Shown here piece after piece: positions 40,560 through 51,332 of a DNA stretch of 64,000 bases. The position numbers and the translations under genes are program-made. Position 1 is the stretch's first letter; each line of letters opens with the position of its first letter. The stretch is from Methyloprofundus sp. (lineage in GTDB: Bacteria; Pseudomonadota; Gammaproteobacteria; Methylococcales; Methylomonadaceae). Below the pieces are notes generated by a model. The model saw nothing but the letters and a program-made list of their open reading frames with translations, did no database searches and was not told the DNA's origin. Location: the NCBI GenBank assembly GCA_014859465.1, contig JACUUF010000006.1, positions 1 to 64,000 on the forward strand. Direction: 5' to 3'.

Positions 40560-41444
40560 TTACTTACTGAAAAATTTTTCATACATAAAATACGCGATAA
40601 CGACCAAAGTTAGCCACATTGCCACCATAGGCCCTATTACACCATCATAAGGGCTGACCAAATAAATCAAATCCGAATGGGGATTGACGCTAACCAATTG
40701 ATGCGCCATTTTAATCTGCCACACCCACGCAGCATGACAACCTATACACCAAGCCAGACTCAATTGCAGGCGGGTGCGCATAACCGCCAAAAACACACCA
40801 ACCATCATTAAAGCCCACAACGCCCCTAAATGCTCTGGCTTTAATAAGTTTTGTAAAGCCTCTAGCGCAAGATAAAAACCATCAGTCAAGCGCACATCTC
40901 TAACGGAGATGGCTGTGCGCGCTTTAATGAAATGCAATATGGCATAATAAAACGAACTAATAAATATTGTCGCTGCTATACCAAGACGTTTTAGGTATGC
41001 CGAAATTAAAATCCCTCGAAACATCGGCTCCTCTAAAAGAGAAATTAACACAGCCAAAGCAAAGGCTGCCAATAATTTAACCAAGACTTTCTCTGGCGTC
41101 CAGACTTTGGTCGCATCAAAAACTGTAATATCTAAAGCATAACTGAGTAATAACACGGGCAGTAAAGTGCACAAACCCAAGATAATACCCCCGGACATTT
41201 GCTTAAGAAATTGTCTAAACCTCACAAAACCCACCTGCTTTGCGCTAATATGCAAATAGCACATAGCAGGATAAATACTTAATATTAAGAGCGCTTGCGT
41301 TACTCGACTGATAATTCGATGTAACTCAGCCGCGCCATTAATAAAGATAAAAATACCATAGCCAATAACACAGGCAATACAAGTGTAGAGCAATAACAAC
41401 GCTAAAGGCACTAAGCCAATGGCAATTTTTTTAAGCATCGCCAC
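40560..41444 (-). CDS. CPBP family intramembrane metalloprotease
   Basis: 294-residue integral membrane protein with about eight helices. It shows the CPBP/Rce1 motifs: EEPMFRG (EExxxR), FYYAILHF with a catalytic His, and a late HAAWVW. The family cleaves within the membrane; substrates in bacteria are mostly unknown. The start overlaps the 3' end of rsmE by 14 nt, so it is translated from the rsmE transcript. Confidence 0.85.
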   Translation of the reverse strand: MAMLKKIAIGLVPLALLLLYTCIACVIGYGIFIFINGAAELHRIISRVTQALLILSIYPAMCYLHISAKQVGFVRFRQFLKQMSGGIILGLCTLLPVLLLSYALDITVFDATKVWTPEKVLVKLLAAFALAVLISLLEEPMFRGILISAYLKRLGIAATIFISSFYYAILHFIKARTAISVRDVRLTDGFYLALEALQNLLKPEHLGALWALMMVGVFLAVMRTRLQLSLAWCIGCHAAWVWQIKMAHQLVSVNPHSDLIYLVSPYDGVIGPMVAMWLTLVVIAYFMYEKFFSK

Positions 41445-42171
41445 ACTCTAAATCACCCCATAACACTTGAACAGCGGTTAAAGCCGCCAAAGCGGCTGTT
41501 TCTGTACGTAATACCCGTGGCCCTAATCGTACCGGAATAAACCCAGCTTGCTCGGCTATTTCGCGCTCTTGCTCAGAAAACCCACCTTCAGGCCCAGCCA
41601 ATAAAGTCACTTTATTATTTTCTGGGTTTAAATCTGACAAAGTCTGCACAGCAAAAGGATCCAAGAACACCTTAAGCCCAGATTGCCGCTCAAGCCAATC
41701 AGCTAAAAGCTCAACAGTGTCAACAGCCGGCATAACTGTGCGCCCACTTTGCTCGCTCGCGTGCTGTGCGATTTTCTGCCAATGGCGGATTTTATTACTT
41801 TCCTTATCGCCTTTTAGCTGCACCACACAATGCTCTGTGATTAACGGTGAGATTTGCGCAACGCCTAATTCCACCGATTTCTGCACAGCAAAATCCATGC
41901 GCTCACCGCGCGAGATACCTAAACCCAGCACTACTTGCAACGGCGATTCAACATCACGCTCAATAAAATTCAAGACTTTCACCAAGACCTGTTTACGCGA
42001 CACTTCAATAATTTCAGCTTGATACTCGCCGCCCTGGCCATTAAATAAAGTGACTAAATAGGCTTTTTTTAAACGTAAAACAGTGCGCACATAATGCGCA
42101 CAATCTTCATCTAATGCTATCGTTTCTTGTGCAGTCAGCGGCGTGTCTAAATATAATCTTGATACTCTCAT
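41431..42171 (-). CDS. rsmE: 16S rRNA (uracil-1498-N3)-methyltransferase RsmE
   Basis: SPOUT methyltransferase making m3U1498 in 16S rRNA. The 246-residue protein starts MRVSRLYLDTPL, with an N-terminal PUA-like domain and a C-terminal trefoil knot (LLAGPEGGFSEQEREIAEQAG and LGPRVLRTETAALAAL). Normal length. Confidence 0.95.
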   Translation of the reverse strand: MRVSRLYLDTPLTAQETIALDEDCAHYVRTVLRLKKAYLVTLFNGQGGEYQAEIIEVSRKQVLVKVLNFIERDVESPLQVVLGLGISRGERMDFAVQKSVELGVAQISPLITEHCVVQLKGDKESNKIRHWQKIAQHASEQSGRTVMPAVDTVELLADWLERQSGLKVFLDPFAVQTLSDLNPENNKVTLLAGPEGGFSEQEREIAEQAGFIPVRLGPRVLRTETAALAALTAVQVLWGDLECGDA

Positions 42172-42191
42172 TTATACTCCCTCGCACCAAC

Positions 42192-42230
42192 AAAAAAGGC
42201 AGACAAAACATAGACTGTCTTGCCTGCCTT
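42192..42230 (-). terminator. Terminator of metF
   Basis: On the minus strand the hairpin AAGGCAGGCAAGACA...TTTGTCTGCCTT is followed by a run of six T (42192-42197 on the plus strand are A). It lies 21 nt beyond the metF stop, separating metF from rsmE. Confidence 0.8.
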
Positions 42231-42251
42231 GATAATTTACTCAAACCACCT

Positions 42252-43094
42252 TTAGAATTTTAAATTATCCCAAATTGCTAAGGTCGGTTTCGATTGATTC
42301 ATAGTATAAAAATGCAAGCCCGGCGCGCCATTATCCAGCAATTCCTGACATAATTTAGAAACCACTTGTTCACCAAAAGCAATAATTGACTCACGATCAT
42401 CACCAAAGCCTTCCAAGGTTTTACGCATCCAGCGTGGAATATCCGCGCCACACATATCGGAAAAGCGGAACAACTGTGAATAATTGGTAATCGGCATAAT
42501 GCCTGGCACGATAGGAATATTGATACCACTCTTTTCGCATTTATCCAGAAAGTGAAAATAGGCTTCAGCATTATAGAAATACTGGGTAATCACCGCATTT
42601 GCACCGGCATCAACTTTACGCTTAAAATTATCAAAGTCCGCCTGCGCGCTGCGCGCCTGTGGATGCACCTCTGGATAACCAGCAACATGAATCTGAAAAT
42701 GATCACCGGTTTCTGCGCGGATAAATTCAACTAATTCATTAGCGTAGCGAAACTCGCCAGCCGACATCATACCTGAAGGCAAATCCCCGCGTAAGGCGAC
42801 GATTTTAGAAACGCCATGCTCGCGATAGTTTTGTAAAATTTCCAGAATATTTTCTTTAGTCGAAGCAACGCAAGACAAATGCGGTGCCGCAGATACGCCA
42901 TTTTGTTGAATTTTAACGACAGTATCATAAGTTTTATCCCGCGTAGAGCCACCCGCACCAAAGGTAACCGAAAAAAAGTCGGGATTTAACTGCGCTAATT
43001 CTTGGTGAACTTTCGCTAAATTTACCGCCCCGTCGGCTGTTTTTGGCGGATAAAATTCAAAACTAAATAAGTTTGCTTTGTTTGTTTTGGTCAT
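42252..43094 (-). CDS. metF: 5,10-methylenetetrahydrofolate reductase
   Basis: Flavoenzyme making methyl-THF for methionine synthesis. The 280-residue TIM barrel has LFSFEFYPPKTADGA, VTFGAGGSTRDKT, the RGD motif in KIVALRGDLP, and ITQYFYNAEAYFHF. It is co-directional with ahcY and metK, so the three genes cover the methyl cycle. A structured 107-nt spacer lies before it. Confidence 0.96.
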   Translation of the reverse strand: MTKTNKANLFSFEFYPPKTADGAVNLAKVHQELAQLNPDFFSVTFGAGGSTRDKTYDTVVKIQQNGVSAAPHLSCVASTKENILEILQNYREHGVSKIVALRGDLPSGMMSAGEFRYANELVEFIRAETGDHFQIHVAGYPEVHPQARSAQADFDNFKRKVDAGANAVITQYFYNAEAYFHFLDKCEKSGINIPIVPGIMPITNYSQLFRFSDMCGADIPRWMRKTLEGFGDDRESIIAFGEQVVSKLCQELLDNGAPGLHFYTMNQSKPTLAIWDNLKF

Positions 43095-43201
43095 AAAATT
43101 TTCAGCATCAGAGCAATAATAAAAAGCAAAACGGGCTTATAGACACGCCATCAATAGACGCAGCTAAAGCCCTTTTACAACAAACCCGTTAGCAAGGCTG
43201 C

Positions 43202-44494
43202 TTAGTAACGGTAATGATCTGCTTTATATGGACCTTCAACTGGCACACTAATATATTTAGCTTGCTCTGCGGTAAGCTGTGTTAACTGCACACCTAATTG
43301 CGCTAAATGTGAACGTGCGACTTTTTCATCTAATTTCTTAGGTAAAATATAGACTTTATTGTCATAGTCAGCGGCATTTTCCCATAACTCCATTTGTGCT
43401 AGCACTTGGTTACAAAATGAATTAGACATAACAAAGCTAGGATGTCCGGTGCCACAACCTAAGTTCACTAAGCGACCTTCAGCTAATACGATCAATTTTT
43501 TGCCATCAGGAAAAATAACATGATCCACTTGTGGCTTAATATTATCCCACTGGTATTGACGCAGCGCTGCAATTTCGATCTCTGAATCAAAGTGGCCGAT
43601 ATTACAAACAATGGCATTGTTTTTCATCGCAGCCATGTGGTCATGGGTAATAATATGGTAATTACCCGTTGCAGTAACAAAGATATTCGCTAAAGGCGCG
43701 GCGTATTCCATAGTAACGACACGAAAACCTTCCATTGATGCCTGTAGCGCACAAATTGGATCAATTTCTGTAATCCAAACGGTAGCACCTAAACCACGCA
43801 GAGACTGCGCGCAACCTTTACCGACATCACCATAACCACAAACAACGGCAATTTTACCCGCGATCATGACATCCGTTGCACGCTTAATACCGTCAACTAA
43901 AGACTCACGACAGCCGTAAAGATTATCGAATTTTGATTTGGTGACCGAATCGTTAACGTTAAACGCAGGAACTTTTAAAGCACCTTTAGCCACCATCTCG
44001 TATAAACGCAGTACACCGGTTGTTGTTTCTTCAGAAAGGCCTTTTACATCCGCCATGAGTTCTGGAAATTTTTCATGCAGCATCACGGTTAAATCACCAC
44101 CGTCATCCAAAATCATATTTGGACGCCAGCCATTAGGGCCGATAATGGTTTGCTCAATACACCATTCAGCTTCTTCTTCTGTTTCGCCTTTCCAGGCAAA
44201 TACCGGGATACCTGCGGCTGCCATTGCTGCGGCCGCTTGATCTTGTGTAGAAAAAATATTACATGAAGACCAACGTACTTCAGCACCCAAAGCCATTAAC
44301 GTTTCAATTAAAACGGCAGTTTGAATAGTCATATGCAAACAGCCCGCAATACGCGCCCCTTTTAAAGGCTGCGCCGCACCGAACTCTTCACGCAACGCCA
44401 TTAAACCCGGCATTTCTGTTTCAGCAATTAAAATTTCTTTACGGCCCCATTCGGCCAAAGACATATCTGCAACTTTATAATCTTGTTCGCTCAT
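43202..44494 (-). CDS. ahcY: S-adenosylhomocysteine hydrolase
   Basis: NAD-dependent hydrolysis of SAH to homocysteine and adenosine. The 430-residue protein has an N-terminal substrate domain ([30 protein letters not shown]), the NAD Rossmann motif [18 protein letters not shown], and the C-terminal KADHYRY tail. It starts 24 nt after metK, an operon pairing of SAM synthesis and SAH removal. Confidence 0.97.
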   Translation of the reverse strand: MSEQDYKVADMSLAEWGRKEILIAETEMPGLMALREEFGAAQPLKGARIAGCLHMTIQTAVLIETLMALGAEVRWSSCNIFSTQDQAAAAMAAAGIPVFAWKGETEEEAEWCIEQTIIGPNGWRPNMILDDGGDLTVMLHEKFPELMADVKGLSEETTTGVLRLYEMVAKGALKVPAFNVNDSVTKSKFDNLYGCRESLVDGIKRATDVMIAGKIAVVCGYGDVGKGCAQSLRGLGATVWITEIDPICALQASMEGFRVVTMEYAAPLANIFVTATGNYHIITHDHMAAMKNNAIVCNIGHFDSEIEIAALRQYQWDNIKPQVDHVIFPDGKKLIVLAEGRLVNLGCGTGHPSFVMSNSFCNQVLAQMELWENAADYDNKVYILPKKLDEKVARSHLAQLGVQLTQLTAEQAKYISVPVEGPYKADHYRY

Positions 44495-44518
44495 TTTATT
44501 ATCCCGTATATTTCATTG

Positions 44519-45679
44519 TTAAAGGCCAGCTGCGCTTATTAAAGCATCAATTTTATCCGTTTTTTCCCAGCTAAAGGTATCTTCCGTACGACCAAAATGA
44601 CCATAAGTGGCCGTTGGTAAATAGATAGGCTTTAATAAATCAAGCATAGCAATTAAGCCTTTGGGTCTCAAATCAAATACTTCTCTAATGATTTGCACCA
44701 AACGATCTTCGCTCATTTTACCTGTACCAAAAGTCTCCACACTGATAGAGGTAGGTTCAGCTACGCCTATTGCATAAGAAACTTGAATCTCACAGCGCTC
44801 TGCTAACTCAGCAGCAACAATATTCTTAGCGACATAACGACACATATAAGCGGCTGAACGATCTACTTTTGATGGATCTTTACCAGAAAAAGCCCCCCCA
44901 CCGTGTCTCGCCATACCACCGTAAGTATCGACAATAATTTTACGACCGGTTAAACCACAATCACCCACAGGGCCGCCAATAATAAATTGACCCGTTGGAT
45001 TAATAAAATATTTTGTACCTTTATGTAACCACTCTTTAGGTAAAGTAGGCAGGATAATTTCATCCATAACTGCTTCTTCTAATAATTTACCACCCATTTC
45101 AGGCGAATGCTGTGTCGATAAAACGACCGCATCAATAGCAACAGGCTTGTTATTTTCATAACGAAAAGTAATCTGACTTTTTGCATCTGGGCGCAACCAA
45201 GGCAAAGTACCATTTTTACGCACTTCCGCCTGACGTCTCATTAAAAGATGTGCATAAGTAACCGGTGCGGGCATTAGCACATCCGTTTCATTACTCGCAT
45301 AACCAAACATTAAGCCCTGATCGCCAGCACCCTGCTCATGATCCTCACTATCATCAACACCCTGAGCAATATCTGCCGACTGCTTACCAATGGCATTCAA
45401 TACCGCACAACTTGCCGCATCAAACCCTATATCCGAGCTGTTATAGCCTATATCATGAACAACCTTTCTCACAACCTCTTCAGTATCAACCCAAGCGTCC
45501 GTGGTAATTTCACCAGCGATAATCACCATCCCAGTTTTTACCAACGTTTCACAAGCAACTCTTGACTTAGGGTCTTGCGCTAGCAATGCATCTAAAATAG
45601 CATCAGAAATTTGATCGGCAACCTTATCGGGATGCCCTTCTGAAACGGATTCAGAAGTAAAAATATAGTTATTGCTCAT
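44519..45679 (-). CDS. metK: S-adenosylmethionine synthetase
   Basis: Makes SAM from ATP and methionine. The 386-residue protein has [35 protein letters not shown], and the phosphate loop [19 protein letters not shown]. An AAGGA ribosome site precedes the ATG. I looked for SAM or SAH riboswitch features in the 105 nt before it and saw none. The leader begins just after the tRNA terminator. Confidence 0.97.
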   Translation of the reverse strand: MSNNYIFTSESVSEGHPDKVADQISDAILDALLAQDPKSRVACETLVKTGMVIIAGEITTDAWVDTEEVVRKVVHDIGYNSSDIGFDAASCAVLNAIGKQSADIAQGVDDSEDHEQGAGDQGLMFGYASNETDVLMPAPVTYAHLLMRRQAEVRKNGTLPWLRPDAKSQITFRYENNKPVAIDAVVLSTQHSPEMGGKLLEEAVMDEIILPTLPKEWLHKGTKYFINPTGQFIIGGPVGDCGLTGRKIIVDTYGGMARHGGGAFSGKDPSKVDRSAAYMCRYVAKNIVAAELAERCEIQVSYAIGVAEPTSISVETFGTGKMSEDRLVQIIREVFDLRPKGLIAMLDLLKPIYLPTATYGHFGRTEDTFSWEKTDKIDALISAAGL

Positions 45680-45750
45680 AAATATGATCCTTTTTTATAC
45701 AAGGGATAAATATAAAAAGACTGAAAACAGCTCGCGCATGAATTTCAGAT

Positions 45751-45778
45751 AAAAAAAAAGGTTGCATCTGCAACCTTT
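45751..45778 (-). terminator. Terminator after tRNA-Ile2
   Basis: Minus strand: AAAGGTTGCA/TGCAACCTTT stem (plus-strand 45757-45778) followed by a run of T (A residues at 45751-45759 on the plus strand). It lies 6 nt beyond the tRNA 3' end. Confidence 0.88.
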
Positions 45779-45784
45779 AATATA

Positions 45785-45861
45785 TGGTGGGCCCTCCCAG
45801 ACTCGAACTGGGGACCTGCCGATTATGAGTCGGATGCTCTAACCAACTGAGCTAAGGGCCC
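45785..45861 (-). tRNA. tRNA-Ile2 (anticodon CAU, lysidine-modified)
   Basis: 77-nt tRNA including an encoded CCA. The acceptor stem is GGGCCCT paired with AGGGCCC. The D-arm is GCTCAGTTGGTTAGAGC, the anticodon loop CTCATAA, and the T-arm CCCAG-TTCGAGT-CTGGG. A CAU anticodon could mean Met, but the GGGCCCTTAGCTC start and overall match to E. coli ileX favour isoleucine, read as AUA after TilS adds lysidine. The same tRNA sits beside rpoD in Pseudomonas, which supports the call. Confidence 0.85.
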
Positions 45862-45884
45862 TAAACTTTAACAAAGAACACGAC

Positions 45885-47711
45885 TTAATCCGAATCCAAA
45901 AAGCACTTAAGCTGATCCGATCGAGAAGGGTGACGTAATTTACGTAGCGCCTTTGCTTCAATTTGACGGATACGTTCACGCGTCACATCAAATTGTTTTC
46001 CAACCTCTTCCAAGGTATGGTCAGTATTCATATTAATACCAAAACGCATACGTAAGACCTTCGACTCTCTTGCTGTCAATCCGGCCAACACACTTTGCGT
46101 CGATTCTTTGAGACCGGCAATTGTAGCAGACTCTACAGGAGAAAGCATCTTTGAATCTTCAATAAAATCACCTAAATGTGAATCTTCATCGTCACCGATT
46201 GGCGTTTCCATTGAAATAGGCTCTTTTGCAATCTTAAGCACCTTGCGCACCTTATCTTCCGGCATCTCCATATGCACAGCCAATTCTTCAGGCGTTGCCT
46301 CACGGCCTTTTTCTTGCATAATTTGACGAGAAATACGATTCAATTTATTAATCGTTTCGATCATATGCACCGGAATACGGATGGTTCTCGCCTGATCCGC
46401 AATAGATCGGGTAATTGCCTGACGTATCCACCATGTCGCATAAGTAGAAAATTTATAACCGCGACGGTACTCAAATTTATCAACGGCCTTCATTAAGCCA
46501 ATATTACCTTCCTGAATTAAATCCAAGAACTGCAATCCGCGATTAGTATATTTCTTTGCAATCGAAATAACCAGACGCAAATTAGCCTCGATCATATCTT
46601 TTTTCGCACGCCTTGCCTTTGCCTCGCCAATCGATACACGGCGACTAATATCTTTTATTTCAACAATAGACAAGCCATGCGCTTCTTCCATGGCACTAAA
46701 CTGAGCCTGAGCTCTTTTAATTTCCCTTTCATTAGCTGCCAACACAGCGGCAACACTGGGATCCTTATCTGCATATTCGGACAACCAGGTCAAATCAGCT
46801 TCATTAGAAATAAATTTATCAATAAATTCTTTACGATTTATTTTTGCCTGCTTAACGCAAATATCCAAAACTACTCTTTCTTGTTCACGAATATTCTGCG
46901 TAACTACATCAAGTAATGCAACTTTCTTTTTAAAATATTGTGGCGTCCACTTGACCTCAAGAAACCGTTCAGACAGCGCTTCCATTGCCTGCTCTGTCTT
47001 TTCGTGCTTATAACCATTTTTTTTCAGCGAAGCTTCAACCAGTTTATAAGCAGCTTTAATTTCCTCGATTTTCGCTTGCGCCTCTTCAAAAGTAACGCCA
47101 GTAGGTTCAATCACCTCACTTACAGCATCGTCACCAGCGTCGTCACCATCCTCGGCTCCTGCGACAACCGCAACTTTCGAATCATCATAGTCTGGCTCAT
47201 TAAGGTCAACAAAGTCACTAAGAATATCTGTCAAACGCAAACCGTTTTCTTCGCCTACCGTCTCAAAATCTGCAAACAAAGACTCTAAAACCACGCCAGA
47301 ACGAGCAATAGCACGCACAATTTGACGCTGACCTTCTTCAATTCGACGTGCAATTTTCAACTCTTCAGGTCGCGTCAATAGGCCAACCGAACCCATTTCA
47401 CGCATGTACATTCTGACAGGGTCAGTGGTACGACCAAATTCACTATCGACAGACGCAAGTGCAGCAACCTCTTCCGCATCATCATCATCAGCAGTCACTT
47501 CGTCATTAGAAAGATCCTCATTATCTTCTGGCGCACTTTCATGGACCTTGATACCAAGATCATTAATCATGCCGATAATATCTTCAATTTGCTCAGGATC
47601 GACAATATCACTTGGCAAGTGATCATTGACCTCCGCATAAGTTAAATAACCTTGCGACTTACCTTTTGCAATTAATTGTTTAAGCTGGGACTGCTGCTGT
47701 TCTTGATTCAT
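45885..47711 (-). CDS. rpoD: RNA polymerase primary sigma factor RpoD (sigma-70)
   Basis: 608-residue housekeeping sigma factor. Regions in order: 1.1 at the N-terminus ([21 protein letters not shown]), 1.2 ([11 protein letters not shown]), the acidic non-conserved insert, 2 ([44 protein letters not shown]), 3 and 4.2 ([32 protein letters not shown]). It is the last gene of the rpsU-yqeY-dnaG-rpoD unit. Confidence 0.98.
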   Translation of the reverse strand: MNQEQQQSQLKQLIAKGKSQGYLTYAEVNDHLPSDIVDPEQIEDIIGMINDLGIKVHESAPEDNEDLSNDEVTADDDDAEEVAALASVDSEFGRTTDPVRMYMREMGSVGLLTRPEELKIARRIEEGQRQIVRAIARSGVVLESLFADFETVGEENGLRLTDILSDFVDLNEPDYDDSKVAVVAGAEDGDDAGDDAVSEVIEPTGVTFEEAQAKIEEIKAAYKLVEASLKKNGYKHEKTEQAMEALSERFLEVKWTPQYFKKKVALLDVVTQNIREQERVVLDICVKQAKINRKEFIDKFISNEADLTWLSEYADKDPSVAAVLAANEREIKRAQAQFSAMEEAHGLSIVEIKDISRRVSIGEAKARRAKKDMIEANLRLVISIAKKYTNRGLQFLDLIQEGNIGLMKAVDKFEYRRGYKFSTYATWWIRQAITRSIADQARTIRIPVHMIETINKLNRISRQIMQEKGREATPEELAVHMEMPEDKVRKVLKIAKEPISMETPIGDDEDSHLGDFIEDSKMLSPVESATIAGLKESTQSVLAGLTARESKVLRMRFGINMNTDHTLEEVGKQFDVTRERIRQIEAKALRKLRHPSRSDQLKCFLDSD

Positions 47712-47762
47712 TATTTACCTTAAAGACACTACATCAAAAATGTCTGATATAGAAAAATTGCT

Positions 47763-49484
47763 TTACTTACGGTTGGCCAACATATTTAACAATTCCTTTC
47801 GTTCATGCTCACTCAAACCCCTCGCCCTTTCCTTTGCAATTAATTGATCAAGACGACTCTCCTGGCCTTGATTAATTAACCTGTCAATTGCTCCTGAAAA
47901 TTCCTCTTTTACTTCGTCTCCCGAGATAAAAAAGTCATGATTCATCATTACACTTATATAGCCTTCTTCCTCTTTCCCTCTAAAGTACTCCAACAAGCTA
48001 GGTAAATTAATATTAGGGCTCTGAACAATAATTTCAACTATTGATTTCAATAAGCTTACACCTGGAAAATCCAAACTCTGCCAATTTATATTTTTTTCTT
48101 CGAGCACATCAATCAAGCTAGGATTCTGCAACAACAAAGAAATAGCTATTCTTACTGGCGACAGCTTTACATCTGCCTGTTTTTGCTTGTACCTTGAAGC
48201 TTTAAGCGTAGTCGGCTTTTCAAAAAAGTCCAACTGATCTACCTTAGATAGTTCTTTTAATTTTTCCAGCATAAGATTTTGAAAAACACCACTAGGTATC
48301 TTTTCCAAATATCCTTTTGCTTTGCTCGCTAAACTTGCACGACCTTCTAAATCATTGAGATTCAGCCCTTGCTTTAATCGATCAAAAAAGAATGCTGATA
48401 AACTAGTTGCAGAGGCGATACGCCGCTCAAAAGCAGCAAGTCCTTCTTGCCTAACCAAGACATCAGGATCATCTCCTGCAGGCAACTGCATAATTTTTAC
48501 TTGCCGCCCATCCTTGAGACTCGGCAAAGCAGCCTCGACAGCCCGCCAAGAAGCAGTCCTCCCCGCTTTATCGCCATCAAAGCACAGGATAATCTCGGAA
48601 CTAAAGCGAAACAATAATTCCAAATGCTCTTTAGAGGTTGCCGTGCCTAAGGTCGCTACTGCATAACCCAAGCCAAACTGAGATAGGGCAATCACATCCA
48701 TGTAGCCCTCAACAACAAGAATTCTCTCAGGCTTAGCATTTTTAGCCAACAATTCATACAGACCATAAACCTCACGACCTTTATGAAATACGGCTGTTTC
48801 AGGAGAATTTAGATATTTAGGCAAAGAGTCATCTAAAACGCGGCCACCAAAACCCAATACCCTGCCGCGACGATTACGAATAGGAAAAATAACTCGATCA
48901 CGAAACCGGTCATACACTGAACCGTCATCCTTAGTAATCACTAAGCCAGCATCGATAAGTTGCTGCGGCTTAAAGCGCTTACTCAGAGCATCCCAGCCTG
49001 CCGGCGCATATCCCAACAAAAACTCACGCGCCACTTCACCACTTAAACCACGCGATTTAAAATAATCAACAGCAACCTTAGCACTGACATTATCGCGTAA
49101 TTGATCGATATAGAAGCCCGTCACCTGCTCGAGCACTTGCAAAATTTCTGCCGTATTATTTTTCTTTACCGGACCTACGCTAGCTTCTCTTGGTACCTCT
49201 ACACCAACAAAATCAGCTAAATCCTCTACCGCCTCAACAAAATTAAGATGGCTGTAATCCATTAAAAAACTAATAGCATTACCGCCCGCACCACAACCGA
49301 AGCAATGATATAACTGCTTATTACGAGTTACCGCAAAGCTCGGCGTTTTTTCAGCATGAAAAGGGCAGCGCGCTACATAGCTGCTCCCCGTCTTTTTTAA
49401 TGGGACATAACTATCAATAAGATCAATAATATCGACCCTGACCAATAAATCATCAATAAATGATCGCGGGATCTTACCTGCCAT
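47763..49484 (-). CDS. dnaG: DNA primase DnaG
   Basis: Makes RNA primers at the replication fork. The 573-residue protein has the N-terminal zinc ribbon (CPFHAEKTPSFAVTRNKQLYHCFGCG), the catalytic core with TOPRIM (VVEGYMDVIALSQFG; CFDGDKAGRTA), and a C-terminal helicase-binding region. Near-normal length (E. coli 581). Confidence 0.97.
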   Translation of the reverse strand: MAGKIPRSFIDDLLVRVDIIDLIDSYVPLKKTGSSYVARCPFHAEKTPSFAVTRNKQLYHCFGCGAGGNAISFLMDYSHLNFVEAVEDLADFVGVEVPREASVGPVKKNNTAEILQVLEQVTGFYIDQLRDNVSAKVAVDYFKSRGLSGEVAREFLLGYAPAGWDALSKRFKPQQLIDAGLVITKDDGSVYDRFRDRVIFPIRNRRGRVLGFGGRVLDDSLPKYLNSPETAVFHKGREVYGLYELLAKNAKPERILVVEGYMDVIALSQFGLGYAVATLGTATSKEHLELLFRFSSEIILCFDGDKAGRTASWRAVEAALPSLKDGRQVKIMQLPAGDDPDVLVRQEGLAAFERRIASATSLSAFFFDRLKQGLNLNDLEGRASLASKAKGYLEKIPSGVFQNLMLEKLKELSKVDQLDFFEKPTTLKASRYKQKQADVKLSPVRIAISLLLQNPSLIDVLEEKNINWQSLDFPGVSLLKSIVEIIVQSPNINLPSLLEYFRGKEEEGYISVMMNHDFFISGDEVKEEFSGAIDRLINQGQESRLDQLIAKERARGLSEHERKELLNMLANRK

Positions 49485-49497
49485 AATCAGCTAAAGA

Positions 49498-49947
49498 TCA
49501 AATGCCTAATGCTGCCTTTATTTTTACGCTGACAACAGCCATATCTGCCCGTCCCTGCATAGCAGGTTTTAATAAAGCCATTACCTTGCCCATGTCCTTA
49601 ATTGAGCTTGCCGAACAGTCTGCAATAGCAACTTTAACCATTTCTACAATTTCTTCTTCAGTCAACGCTTGAGGCAAGAAATCTTGAATGACCACTACCT
49701 CGGCCTCTTCAACTTCCGCCAAATCCTCACGCCCTGCATCACGGTATTGTCTTATCGACTCTCTGCGCTGCTTAAGCATTTTATCTAATGTCGCAATAAC
49801 TTGCTCATCATCTAAAACAATTCGCTGATCCACTTCTATCTGCTTGATCGCAGCCATGATTAACCGAATCGTCCCTAAACGAGACTTTTCTTTGTCTCTC
49901 ATTGCCTGCTTCATTTCGTCTTTAAGACGACTTTGCATAGTAGTCAT
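49498..49947 (-). CDS. GatB/YqeY domain protein
   Basis: 149-residue YqeY-type protein, homologous to the tail domain of the GatB amidotransferase subunit. It reads LKDEMKQAMRDKEKSRLGTIRLIMAAIKQIEVD, IVVIQDFLPQALTEEEI-like blocks, and MGKVMALLKPAMQGRADMAVVS. The function is uncertain, perhaps tRNA-linked. It is inserted between rpsU and dnaG, as in many gammaproteobacteria. Confidence 0.93.
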   Translation of the reverse strand: MTTMQSRLKDEMKQAMRDKEKSRLGTIRLIMAAIKQIEVDQRIVLDDEQVIATLDKMLKQRRESIRQYRDAGREDLAEVEEAEVVVIQDFLPQALTEEEIVEMVKVAIADCSASSIKDMGKVMALLKPAMQGRADMAVVSVKIKAALGI

Positions 49948-49950
49948 GAC

Positions 49951-50184
49951 TTACAGTTGAGGACGACCACGACGTAAGTTTTTCAAGGCATAACGTTCAC
50001 GAGATAGCTTCTTAAGGTGGCGTTTAACTGCCGCCGCTGCTTTGCGCTTACGCTCTGCCGTTGGCTTTTCATAAAACTCACGGCGACGTACTTCAGACAA
50101 AACACCTGCTTTCTCACAAGAACGTTTAAAGCGACGTAAAGCGATATCAAATGGTTCGTTTTCTTTAATTTTAATTGCAGGCAT
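49951..50184 (-). CDS. rpsU: 30S ribosomal protein S21
   Basis: 77-residue basic ribosomal protein, starting [27 protein letters not shown]; slightly longer than the usual 71 residues at the C-terminus. First gene of the macromolecular-synthesis operon. A promoter is visible about 100 nt upstream. Confidence 0.97.
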   Translation of the reverse strand: MPAIKIKENEPFDIALRRFKRSCEKAGVLSEVRRREFYEKPTAERKRKAAAAVKRHLKKLSRERYALKNLRRGRPQL

Positions 50185-50283
50185 AAATTTTTCCAGTTTG
50201 CTAAAATCCAGTTCTTGAATTCTATTGAGTTTAAGGTTTATTGGGCTAGCTAATATAAAATATGTCAGCCAGCGAAACCCTCG

Positions 50284-50311
50284 ATTATAGCAGCAATTTT
50301 TTTAAAATCAA
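50284..50311 (-). promoter_or_regulatory. Sigma-70 promoter of rpsU-yqeY-dnaG-rpoD
   Basis: Minus strand: -35 TTGATT (50306-50311), 16-bp spacer, -10 TATAAT (50284-50289). It gives a leader of about 93 nt before rpsU. It lies just left of the tsaD start, inside the frame of its apparent 5' extension, which argues against that extension being coding. Confidence 0.65.
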
Positions 50312-50315
50312 ACCA

Positions 50316-51329
50316 ATGCATATTTTAGGTATAGAGACATCTTGCGATGAAACTGGCGTTGCCATTTATCATAGCGAAAAAGGGCTAATTCATCACTGTT
50401 TATACAGCCAAATCGCGATGCACAACCTGTATGGCGGAATCGTTCCAGAATTAGCGTCGCGCGATCATATTCGCAAACTTATTCCACTGATCGACGAATG
50501 CTTAAAGCACAGCAAACTATCTAAAACAGATATAGGCGGCATCGCTTATACTGCCGGCCCCGGCTTAATCGGCGCGCTCTTAGTAGGTGCAGCAACGGCA
50601 AAAAGCCTAGCTTGGACATGGGGCATTCCCGCCATTGCCATACATCATATGGAAGGCCATTTATTAGCGCCCATGCTGGAAGACAATCCGCCAAAATTTC
50701 CCTTTGTCGCACTCCTTATTTCAGGCGGACATACTTTATTAGTCAAAGTTGCCAGCATTGGCCACTATGAATTACTTGGCGAATCGCTTGATGATGCGGC
50801 GGGTGAAGCTTTTGATAAGGCAGCTAAAATGCTGGGGCTTGCCTATCCCGGTGGGCCTTTATTAGCAAAACTGGCCGAACAAGGGAGCCCAGATAGATTT
50901 AAATTTCCACGTCCAATGACTGATCGTCCGGGACTCGATTTTAGTTTTAGCGGACTAAAAACTTTTACTATGAACACTTTGCACAATACCGAGCAAACCA
51001 ATCAAGATAAAGCCGATGTCGCTCTCGCCTTCCAAAAAGCCACGGCCGAAACTCTAGCCATAAAGTGCAAACGCGCACTTCAGCAAACCGGACTAAATCG
51101 CCTAGTGGTCGCTGGCGGTGTTAGCGCCAACAGACACATTCGCGAAACACTAACCAAGATGACCATCAAGGAAAGAGCAGAAATCTTTTTCCCCAGACCC
51201 GAATTCTGCACAGATAACGGCGCAATGATTGCCTACGCAGGCAGTCAACACTTAAAGGCGCAGCAATCCGAATCGCTCGCTATTCAAGCAAAACCCCGTT
51301 GGCCAATTAACGAGCTCTACAAAGCATAA
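50316..51329 (+). CDS. tsaD: tRNA N6-threonylcarbamoyladenosine transferase TsaD
   Basis: Transfers threonylcarbamoyl to A37 of ANN-decoding tRNAs. From ATG 50316 the product is 337 residues, the same as E. coli TsaD, and starts [18 protein letters not shown]. It has the metal-binding HMEGHLLAP and the ATP/active-site [11 protein letters not shown] and [11 protein letters not shown]. An upstream in-frame start at 50262 would add 18 non-homologous residues and is rejected. Divergent from rpsU. Confidence 0.96.
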   Translation: MHILGIETSCDETGVAIYHSEKGLIHHCLYSQIAMHNLYGGIVPELASRDHIRKLIPLIDECLKHSKLSKTDIGGIAYTAGPGLIGALLVGAATAKSLAWTWGIPAIAIHHMEGHLLAPMLEDNPPKFPFVALLISGGHTLLVKVASIGHYELLGESLDDAAGEAFDKAAKMLGLAYPGGPLLAKLAEQGSPDRFKFPRPMTDRPGLDFSFSGLKTFTMNTLHNTEQTNQDKADVALAFQKATAETLAIKCKRALQQTGLNRLVVAGGVSANRHIRETLTKMTIKERAEIFFPRPEFCTDNGAMIAYAGSQHLKAQQSESLAIQAKPRWPINELYKA

Positions 51330-51332
51330 GCG

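Noticed and set aside
45680-45784. SAM or SAH riboswitch upstream of metK
   Set aside because: The leader is short and AT-rich, with only the tRNA terminator as structure.
45785-45861. tRNA-Met as identity for the CAU tRNA
   Set aside because: The stem sequences fit tRNA-Ile2 (ileX type) better, and the rpoD neighbourhood agrees. The lysidine modification cannot be read from DNA.
50262-50315. Longer N-terminus for tsaD
   Set aside because: It would contain the rpsU promoter and add residues absent from the family; E. coli length is reached from 50316.
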